This document shows positions 19,231 to 26,178 of a DNA stretch of 64,000 nucleotides, piece after piece (the first letter of the stretch is position 1; each line of letters opens with the position of its first letter). Source of the stretch: Streptomyces sp. NBC_00683. GTDB lineage: Bacteria; Actinomycetota; Actinomycetes; Streptomycetales; Streptomycetaceae. The notes below the pieces were generated by a model. The model made no database searches. It worked only from the letters and a program-made list of their open reading frames with translations, and had not been told where the DNA came from. A program made the position numbers and the translations under genes. The stretch is taken from NCBI RefSeq assembly GCF_036226745.1, contig NZ_CP109013.1, positions 3,472,001 through 3,536,000 of the forward strand, given 5' to 3'.

Positions 19231-20631
19231 ATGCTGCTATCTCACGGGGGAGAACCCTCAGGCGCCGCCGATCCGGTGGCGCGCTGGACGGTGGAGCAGG
19301 TACTGGCCCTGGCTCCTGACGACGCATCACGCAAGGCGGGGAGCAGGCTCGGCGCGGCCGGTCCGTGGTCCGAGGCGGGCCACGGCGGTACGGGAACGGT
19401 GTGGGGGCTGTGCAAGGGCAGCGGCAGCAAGCCGTACCGCACGGTGGTGGACACCACGGGCCCTGCGTACAAGTGCAGTTGTCCGAGCCGGAAGTTCCCG
19501 TGCAAGCACGCGCTGGGGCTGCTGCTGCTCTGGGCTTCCGACGGCTCGGCGCTGCGGGAGGGCGAGGCGCCCGAGTGGGCCGGGGAGTGGCTGGAGGGAC
19601 GGCGCAGGCGTGCCGCCGAGCGGGCCGCGGCACCGGCCGCGGGCGAGGGTCCGGCCGCAGGCCTGGCTGATCCGGAGGCCGCCAGACGGCGCGCCGACCG
19701 TCGGGCCGAGCGGATCACAGGGGGTGCTCAGGAGCTCGAGCAGCGTCTCACCGACCTGCTGCGCGGTGGCCTCGCGGCGGCCGACCGGTCGGGGTACGCG
19801 CTGTGGGAGGAGACCGCGGCCCGCATGGTCGACGCACAGGCCCCTGGACTCGCCGGGCGCGTAAGGGAGTTGGGCGCGATCCCGGCATCGGGCCCCGGCT
19901 GGCCGGTGCGGCTGCTCGAGGAGTGCGCGCTGCTGCATCTGCTGGACTCTGCGTGGCTCGGGCTGGACCGGCTGCCCGAACCACTGGCCGCGACGGTCCG
20001 TACGAGGGTGGGGCTGACCTCCCCGGCCGAGGGACCGGCGGTCCGCGACCGGTGGCTGGTCCTCGCCCAGTACGACACCCAGGACGGCAAGATCGTCACC
20101 CGTCGCATCTGGCTGCACGGGGAGGAGTCGGGGCGCACCGCTCTGCTGCTCTCCTTCGGGGCGGCGGGCCGCTCCCCCGGCCAGGCGCTGCCGGTGGGTG
20201 TGACGATCGACGCCGAAGTCACGCCGTACGCGGGCGGCGGGCGGCTACGGGGCGAGCTGGGCCAACAGTTCGGCGCGCCCATCGCCTCGGCATCCCCGCC
20301 ACCCGGCGGCACCACGGGAGATGCGGTGACCGCGTACGGGCGTGCCCTGCTGGACGACCCCTGGCTGGATTCGTGGCCGGCCACCCTGCGCGACGTCATA
20401 CCCGTGCCGTCCGGGGACGGCTGGCAACTGGTCGGCGCAGCGGACGGATCCGCGCTGCCGATCGCCCCGTCCGGGCTGTCCCGACCGGGCCTGTGGAAGC
20501 TCGTCGCGCTCTCCGGAGGCGGCCCCGTGACGGTGTTCGGGGAGTGCGGCCACCGCGGGTTCGACCCACTGGCCGCCTGGTGCGCGGAAGCCTCCGACGA
20601 CAGCGCGGGCGCGACCGTGGCACTCGTCTGA
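19231..20631 (+). CDS. SWIM zinc-finger protein (YehQ-like)
   Basis: A 466-residue cytoplasmic protein. The ATG at 19231 has no ribosome-binding site but lies eight bases after a -10 element, so a leaderless start is likely; the longer frame from 19153 overlaps the promoter. The SWIM finger is complete: C82 and C84 (KCSCPS), then C91 and H93 (PCKHALGLLLL), the CxCx(n)CxH pattern thought to bind DNA or protein. The remainder is helical with a C-terminal beta-rich part. SWIM proteins are regular partners of the MoxR/DUF5682/VWA set (YehQ in E. coli). It is followed 42 bp later by the DUF5691 gene. Confidence 0.9.
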   Translation: MLLSHGGEPSGAADPVARWTVEQVLALAPDDASRKAGSRLGAAGPWSEAGHGGTGTVWGLCKGSGSKPYRTVVDTTGPAYKCSCPSRKFPCKHALGLLLLWASDGSALREGEAPEWAGEWLEGRRRRAAERAAAPAAGEGPAAGLADPEAARRRADRRAERITGGAQELEQRLTDLLRGGLAAADRSGYALWEETAARMVDAQAPGLAGRVRELGAIPASGPGWPVRLLEECALLHLLDSAWLGLDRLPEPLAATVRTRVGLTSPAEGPAVRDRWLVLAQYDTQDGKIVTRRIWLHGEESGRTALLLSFGAAGRSPGQALPVGVTIDAEVTPYAGGGRLRGELGQQFGAPIASASPPPGGTTGDAVTAYGRALLDDPWLDSWPATLRDVIPVPSGDGWQLVGAADGSALPIAPSGLSRPGLWKLVALSGGGPVTVFGECGHRGFDPLAAWCAEASDDSAGATVALV

Positions 20632-20673
20632 CGCACTGGAAGCCCTGCTCACCCGATAACCGGAGGAGACCGA

Positions 20674-22293
20674 ATGTCCACGACGACAACGACCGGCGCG
20701 CCGGTGAACGCCCCCTGGGAGGAGCTCGTCACCTCTGCGCTGCTCGGCACCGACCGGCGCCCGCCACCCACGGGAAGCGGACCGGCGGACGGCCCTGCCG
20801 CACTGCTGGACGCCGCGGCGCTCCACACCGTGCGGCGCCGGGCCGCTCTGCTGCCGGCCACCGGGGCCGCCGTGCCGGAAGCGGCGCCCCCCGACCCCCG
20901 GCCGCCGCTTCCGGCGGCGGCCAGACGCCGGCTCGCCCAGCTGCTCGCCGACCGTTCCGCGCCCTCCGGCAGCGGGCGCCGGGGGACGGCCCCCGACCTC
21001 ACGGAGCTCATCCCCCAGTGGCTGGCCTCCGCGGGTGCCCGCGGATTCCGCGCTCCCGCGGACCTGCTGCCCGCACTGCTGGACGCAGCCCGGGCGCGTA
21101 CGGATCTGCGGCCGCACGCGCTGGCGTTCGCCGGGCCTCGCGGGCTCTGGCTGGCGACCCTGAATCCGGAGTGGAAATTCGCGCTCCGCGCTTCCACGAA
21201 CCGCTCCCGCCTGCCTTCCACCGAGGACCAGGAGGCAGTGGTCCGGCTCTGGGAGGAAGGCCTGTTCGCGGAGCGGGTCGCGCTGCTCGGTGCAGTACGG
21301 GCGCAGGATCCCGCCGCGGCCCGTGCCCTGCTCGCCACCACCTGGTCCACGGAGCGTGCCGAGGACCGGCTGATGTTCCTCGACTCCCTGCGCACCGGTC
21401 TCTCGTCCGACGACGAGACGTTCCTGGAGGAGGCCCTGTCCGACCGCAGCCGCAACGTCCGCTCCACCGCCGCCGAGCTGCTGTCGGCTCTGCCGGATTC
21501 GGCGCTCGCCCGGCGGATGGCGGCCCGGGCCACCTCCTGTGTGAACCCGGACCGTACGGGCGGCGAGGAGGCCATCGCCGTGGAGGCCCCGCACGAGTGC
21601 GACGCGGCCATGCAGCGCGACGGCGTGGCCCCGGTGCCCCCGTCGGGCCGGGGCGAACGATCATGGTGGCTAGGGCAGTTGGTGGAGGCGACCCCACTGA
21701 CTGTCTGGCGGGAGAGGTTCGGCGGACGTGCCGCCCAAAAGGTCGTCGCCCTGCCCGTCGCCGACGACTGGGGCGCGGAACTGCACGCGGCCTGGTGCCG
21801 CGCTGCCGTACGCCAGCGGGATCCGGAGTGGGCGCGCGCCCTGCTGGGCGCCCCCTCGACACCTCCGGCGAGCGGTCCAGGAACGGCTTCCCTGGCCGAG
21901 CGTTCGAAGCTGCTCGCCATACTGCCCACGGCCGAACGGGCCGACTGGGTAGCCGGCTTCATCGCGGCGCACGGCTTGTCGGAGGCGTTCCAGCTGCTGG
22001 GCGTCTGCGCGGTCCCCTGGGCCGAGCCGCTCGGCCGCTCGGTGGTCGACGCACTGGACATCGCCCGGGACGCCGGCAGCTACCCATGGAGCTTCAGCGG
22101 GGTCATGGGGCTGGCCGAGCGCTGTCTCGACCCTGCGGAGGCGGACCGTCTCGAGGTGCTCACCACCACGCCGGACGAGCCGGAAGGTGCCTCGCCCGGT
22201 GCGGGTGGCTACTGGTCGGAGGCGTTCCGGAGGCTGGTCTCCACCCTGCGTCTGCGCGCGGCCATGGACGCGGAACTGGCGCAGGCAGCCTGA
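20674..22293 (+). CDS. DUF5691 protein of the MoxR/SWIM island
   Basis: A 539-residue protein starts at ATG 20674 after a good site (CCGGAGGAGA). It begins with NAPWEELVTSALLGTDRR, the recognisable DUF5691 opening, and continues as an alpha-helical repeat protein. Segments such as EDRLMFLDSLRTGLSSDDETFLEEALSDRSRNVRSTAAELL look HEAT-like. No catalytic motif or membrane segment is visible. It is the second gene of the SWIM operon, under the same putative DNA-damage promoter, and probably acts as a scaffold or partner of the SWIM and MoxR proteins. Its function is unknown. Confidence 0.87.
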   Translation: MSTTTTTGAPVNAPWEELVTSALLGTDRRPPPTGSGPADGPAALLDAAALHTVRRRAALLPATGAAVPEAAPPDPRPPLPAAARRRLAQLLADRSAPSGSGRRGTAPDLTELIPQWLASAGARGFRAPADLLPALLDAARARTDLRPHALAFAGPRGLWLATLNPEWKFALRASTNRSRLPSTEDQEAVVRLWEEGLFAERVALLGAVRAQDPAAARALLATTWSTERAEDRLMFLDSLRTGLSSDDETFLEEALSDRSRNVRSTAAELLSALPDSALARRMAARATSCVNPDRTGGEEAIAVEAPHECDAAMQRDGVAPVPPSGRGERSWWLGQLVEATPLTVWRERFGGRAAQKVVALPVADDWGAELHAAWCRAAVRQRDPEWARALLGAPSTPPASGPGTASLAERSKLLAILPTAERADWVAGFIAAHGLSEAFQLLGVCAVPWAEPLGRSVVDALDIARDAGSYPWSFSGVMGLAERCLDPAEADRLEVLTTTPDEPEGASPGAGGYWSEAFRRLVSTLRLRAAMDAELAQAA

Positions 22294-22318
22294 CGGACCG
22301 AGCGCAGGGCAGCGCAGC

Positions 22319-22344
22319 GCATCGGGGCAACGCATCGGGGCAAC
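22319..22344. repeat. Two tandem 13-bp repeats
   Basis: GCATCGGGGCAAC occurs twice in direct tandem (22319-22331 and 22332-22344), in the 222-bp gap between the DUF5691 gene and icmB. No gene is supported in the gap. Confidence 0.8.
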
Positions 22345-22515
22345 GCATGACGAACCGAGCGCCGGACGCCGGGCCGGGGCACAGCAGGGCGTACCGGCAG
22401 CCGCGCGGCGCCCCGCTGCGGCTCCGGGCGGCCCCGCGCCGGCTCCCGGCCTCCCGGCTCCGGAGGAAGGCGTACTCAGGCCTCCGCGAGCCGGCACCGG
22501 GAAAAGTCGGCCTGC

Positions 22516-22929
22516 TCAGGCTCCAGCGGGCTGGCGGACGTTTGCGTTCACCCAGGCGACGATCGAAGCGGTCGTCGCACCCGGCGTGAAGATCTCCGCC
22601 ACGCCCTGCTCCTTCAGCGGCGCGATGTCCGCCTCGGGAATGATGCCGCCGCCGAACACCTTGATGTCCTCCGCCTCGCGCTCCTTCAACAGCACGATGA
22701 CCTTCGCGAAGAGCGTGTTGTGCGCACCGGAGAGAATCGACAGCCCGATCGCGTCGGCATCCTCCTGGATCGCCGTGTCCACGATCTGCTCGGGGGTCTG
22801 GTGGAGCCCGGTATAGATGACCTCCATACCCGCATCCCGCAGCGCCCGCGCGATCACCTTGGCCCCGCGGTCGTGGCCGTCGAGGCCCGGCTTCGCCACC
22901 ACCACTCGGATCGGACCGGTCACACCCAT
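22516..22929 (-). CDS. icmB: Isobutyryl-CoA mutase small (B12-binding) subunit IcmB
   Basis: A 137-residue B12-binding domain protein. The cobalamin motif DxHxxG is present as DGHDRG (H20 region, in [13 protein letters not shown]), with SxL in GLSILSGAH and the GG motif in [11 protein letters not shown]. The size and sequence match the small subunit of isobutyryl-CoA mutase, which interconverts isobutyryl- and n-butyryl-CoA and so links valine breakdown to fatty-acid and polyketide precursors. ATG 22929 is chosen because GGAGG lies six bases upstream; an ATG four codons earlier is less well placed. The large subunit is not encoded next to it. Another stand-alone B12-domain role cannot be excluded. 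Confidence 0.85.
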   Translation of the reverse strand: MGVTGPIRVVVAKPGLDGHDRGAKVIARALRDAGMEVIYTGLHQTPEQIVDTAIQEDADAIGLSILSGAHNTLFAKVIVLLKEREAEDIKVFGGGIIPEADIAPLKEQGVAEIFTPGATTASIVAWVNANVRQPAGA

Positions 22930-23275
22930 CACTGCCTCCACATGCGTCTCCCGTGCCTGAAGGGCCGGGGATGTGAACGAACGTTATCCACAGCATCCCG
23001 CACGGCGTCGTTTCGCGGTGGACGGGGAGGGGGAAATCACACATTGGGACATGTTCGCCAAGCGTCGCTCCCCGCATCACACGGCCCACCGCCGCGCAGG
23101 GACTGTCGCACAGGGGAGCCGCAACGAGGTCGTCGTACCACCGCGCCGCCAGCCGCACGGCACGGTGGTACGACCCCCGGCCGACCAGGGCCGTCGCCAC
23201 CTCCGCAGCGACACCCCGCGAGGGCGTACGGGGCAGGGAGCCGCCTCCCCCGCATGCCAGTGCAGGAGGTCGGCC
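22930..23275. other. Intergenic region between icmB and the hydrolase
   Basis: These 346 bp must hold divergent promoters. The strongest structure is a 12-bp inverted repeat at 23132-23174. A long plus-strand frame covers the region, but its translation is Arg/His/Pro-rich and lacks coding character. Confidence 0.5.
23132..23174. repeat. 12-bp inverted repeat upstream of the hydrolase gene
   Basis: GTCGTACCACCG (23132-23143) and its exact complement (23163-23174) are separated by 19 bases. The repeat lies 100-145 bp before the hydrolase start codon, so it could be an operator or a leader hairpin. Confidence 0.75.
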
Positions 23276-24235
23276 ATGAAGGTCCTGTCCTTCCTTCCCC
23301 TACTGATGCGCCAGTCGTGTCTGTATCCGAGCCGGCTGACATCGGCGCTGGTCAGAGCCACCGCACTGGAGCTGGTGATCCTCGCGGGACACCTCCTCAT
23401 CTACCCCACCGGCATGACCCCCGAGCGCCGGCTCCCCACCGCCCCTCCCGGCCCCGGACACGAAGCCGGTCCCGAGAACGGTCCCGAAACCGCGGGTGAC
23501 CGGCAGAGCCCCGGTCACCCGGACAGCCCTGGTCACCCGGACACCCCCCACGCCACTCTTTCGGCGACCGGAACCACCGCCCTCCCGGCCCGGTCCCTCG
23601 ACCGGCCGCCCGTCGTCCTCCTGCACGGCTTCATCGACAACCGCTCGGTCTTCGTCCTGCTCCGCCGCTCCCTGGCCCGGCACGGCTGGCGCCATCTCGA
23701 GTCGCTGAACTACTCGCCCCTGACCTGCGACATCCGCACGGCGGCAGAGCTGCTGGACCGGCACGTCGAGGAGATCTGCGCCCGCACCGGACACACCGAG
23801 GTCGACATCGTCGGGCACAGCCTGGGCGGCCTGATAGCGCGCTACTACGTACAGCGACTGGGAGGTGACCGGCGGGTGCGCACCCTGGTCACCCTCGGCA
23901 CGCCGCACGGCGGCACGGCCGCCGCCCCGCTGGCCGGTGCGCACCCGATCGTGCGCCAGATGCGCAGCGGCTCCCCCCTGATCGAGGAGCTGCGCCGGCC
24001 GGCCCCGGGCTGCCGGACACGGTTCATCAGTTTCTGGAGCGAACTGGACCGGGTCATGCTCCCCGTCGAGACAGCCTGCGTCGACCACCCCGACCTCGAC
24101 GCGCAGAACGTGCGCGTGACCGGTATCGGACATCTCGCACTGCCGGTGCATCCCGCCGTCGCGGCCGCGATCCGTCAGGCACTCGAGTCCGACGACACGG
24201 TCATCGGCACCCAAGGGGCCTCTTCAGTCGCCTGA
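23276..24235 (+). CDS. Alpha/beta hydrolase, lipase-like
   Basis: A 319-residue protein starts at ATG 23276 with CAGGAGGT upstream. A hydrophobic N-terminus (residues 23-45, ALVRATALELVILAGHLLIYP) looks like a membrane anchor or uncleaved signal, followed by a Pro/Gly/His linker with the repeat SPGHPD. The hydrolase core shows VVLLHGFIDNRSVF (oxyanion-hole HG), the nucleophile elbow GHSLGG with S182, and a TLGTPHGGT segment typical of bacterial triacylglycerol lipases. The catalytic His is likely in GIGHLALP. It is probably an envelope-associated lipase or esterase; its substrate is unknown. Confidence 0.87.
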   Translation: MKVLSFLPLLMRQSCLYPSRLTSALVRATALELVILAGHLLIYPTGMTPERRLPTAPPGPGHEAGPENGPETAGDRQSPGHPDSPGHPDTPHATLSATGTTALPARSLDRPPVVLLHGFIDNRSVFVLLRRSLARHGWRHLESLNYSPLTCDIRTAAELLDRHVEEICARTGHTEVDIVGHSLGGLIARYYVQRLGGDRRVRTLVTLGTPHGGTAAAPLAGAHPIVRQMRSGSPLIEELRRPAPGCRTRFISFWSELDRVMLPVETACVDHPDLDAQNVRVTGIGHLALPVHPAVAAAIRQALESDDTVIGTQGASSVA

Positions 24236-24441
24236 CGAATAGAACAAACTTCGAACATAGGGCCAAGGCTGCTTCTCCAGTCCACCGAAAGGCGGCCGAT
24301 TGCCCGTTTCCTGAGCGGACAGAACCTGCCGAAGATTGTCGTCGTCGCGTACCGCCGGGTACAGTCGCGGCCACTGCTCACCCTGGGTTCCCCCCACCGG
24401 ACCCCGGAACAGGTCCTGCTGCCGAGGCGAGAGAGAAGTTG

Positions 24442-26178
24442 GTGAACGACCAGCACCCCCACGCCGGGTACGTCGGATACGACAGCCACTCCACCGGCAG
24501 CTTCGACACCGACCCGCTCTTCGGGACTCTTCCCGGTCATCACGACGGCAGTCACGAGACGTACGACAGCAGTTACACGGCTGCGTACGACAGCACCTAC
24601 GGCGGCTACGGAAACGCGTATCCGGCAGAGCCGCAGAGCCACAGCGTCCCGTACGACCCCACCCAGTGGGACACCGGCGGACACCAGCAGGCTCAGCAGG
24701 CCCCGTACGACGCGTACGGCGCCCAGGCCCATCCGGCGCAGCAGACGTACGAGACCACCGCCACCTGGCTGCCCGACGGCGGGATTCCCCCGCAGGCCGG
24801 CGCGCCGGAGGCGACGGGCCAGTGGGACACCACCGGCTGGGACCACACGGGCCAGGCCGACCAGTGGGCGACGAGCGACACCGGCGCCTTCCCCACCACC
24901 ACGTTCAGCGACACGTCCTACGCCACGGGCACCTACACGGCCCCGGCCTTCGAGACTCCCGGCTACGGGACCGGCGCCTACGAAACCGTCGACACCGGCG
25001 CGTACGACGCCACCGCCTGGAACACCGGCGCCACGCCCGAGAACACGGCGTACGCACCCGAACAGACGTCGTACCCCTCGTACGAACACCAGTCGGCGCC
25101 CTACGAGTCCTACGAGACGGCCGAGTTCAGCGCCCACGGCGCCGGGACCGAGGCCACGGAGTACGCCGAGTCCGCGGACTACGCGGACACCAACGGGTAC
25201 ACCGGGACCGCGGACTACGCCGAGACCGCCGAGTTCGCGGAGACCGCCGACTACACGGGCACCGGCACCGACGGGGCCCTGGAAGCCGACGAGCCCGACC
25301 CGGCCGCCGAGGCCACCGGCACCGCGCACTCCGCCGACGCACACGCCGACGGCGACACCGACATCCCCGCGGCCCGCACCTCCACCGCCCAGCGCCCCGT
25401 GGGCCGTTCGGCCCCGCGCGGCGGTGGCGGCAGCCGAGGCCGGCGCCGCACCCCCGCCAAGCGTTCCGCCCTCCTCACCGTCGCCGTCCCCTCCGCCTGC
25501 GTCATGAGCGTCGCCGGCATCGCCGCCGCCTCCGTGAGCGGTGTCGGTGGCGCCGACGAGCAGAAGGACGACACCACGACCGTGGCTGCCGCCGACCCGG
25601 GCACCGTCAAGCCCGTCGCGGCCAACAACAAGCTGGACACCCAGCTCGCCAACCTCAGCGCCGACGCGGAGAACTTCGCGGACCGTGCCAGCCGCACCCA
25701 GGAGCGCATCGACCTGAAGGAGCGGCAGGCCGCCGAGAAGAAGAAGCGCGAGGAAGAGGCCGCCCGCCGCGAGGCAGCGCGCCCCAAGTTCGTCCTCCCG
25801 GTCAAGCAGCACGGCCTCAGCGCGTACTACGGCCAGGCCGGAGTGAACTGGATGTCCGTCCACACGGGCATCGACTTCCCCGTCGCGTACGGCACCCCCG
25901 TGATGGCGGCGACCGACGGCACCGTGCGCACCCAGTGGAACAGCGCCTACGGGAACATGGCCATCGTCACCGCGGCCGACGGCACCGAGACCTGGTACTG
26001 CCACCTCAGCACCACGAAGATCCGTTCGGGCTCGGTCAAGGCCGGCGACGTCATCGCGTTCTCCGGGAACTCCGGGAACTCCACCGGCCCGCACCTGCAC
26101 TTCGAGGTACGGCCCGGCGGCGGCTCGGCTATCGACCCGATGCCGTGGCTCCGCAGCCACGGCATCAACCCCAACTGA
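24442..26178 (+). CDS. M23 peptidase (LytM-type) with long Tyr/Thr-rich N-terminus and membrane anchor
   Basis: A 578-residue protein starts at GTG 24442 (a TTG one codon earlier is possible). Residues 1-~320 are disordered and rich in Tyr, Thr, Asp and Gly, with imperfect DTGAYDT-like and TADYAETAE-like repeats. A basic patch (RGRRRTPAKR) precedes one membrane helix (about 350-375). A coiled-coil stretch (DLKERQAAEKKKREEEAARREAARPK) follows. The C-terminal ~125 residues form the M23 domain with zinc ligands in HTGIDF and HLHFE. Topology predicts the peptidase outside and the repeats inside, so it is a cell-wall endopeptidase or divisome-type factor. It ends directly against pcrA, stop to stop. 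Confidence 0.9.
   Translation: MNDQHPHAGYVGYDSHSTGSFDTDPLFGTLPGHHDGSHETYDSSYTAAYDSTYGGYGNAYPAEPQSHSVPYDPTQWDTGGHQQAQQAPYDAYGAQAHPAQQTYETTATWLPDGGIPPQAGAPEATGQWDTTGWDHTGQADQWATSDTGAFPTTTFSDTSYATGTYTAPAFETPGYGTGAYETVDTGAYDATAWNTGATPENTAYAPEQTSYPSYEHQSAPYESYETAEFSAHGAGTEATEYAESADYADTNGYTGTADYAETAEFAETADYTGTGTDGALEADEPDPAAEATGTAHSADAHADGDTDIPAARTSTAQRPVGRSAPRGGGGSRGRRRTPAKRSALLTVAVPSACVMSVAGIAAASVSGVGGADEQKDDTTTVAAADPGTVKPVAANNKLDTQLANLSADAENFADRASRTQERIDLKERQAAEKKKREEEAARREAARPKFVLPVKQHGLSAYYGQAGVNWMSVHTGIDFPVAYGTPVMAATDGTVRTQWNSAYGNMAIVTAADGTETWYCHLSTTKIRSGSVKAGDVIAFSGNSGNSTGPHLHFEVRPGGGSAIDPMPWLRSHGINPN

Noticed and set aside
24241..24262. LexA-like GAAC elements upstream of the M23 gene
   Set aside because: GAAC and CGAAC occur but without the required inverted GTTC partner at the right spacing.
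24236..24441. Possible c-di-AMP riboswitch before the M23 peptidase
   Set aside because: The conserved ydaO blocks seen at 28885-29018 are absent here.
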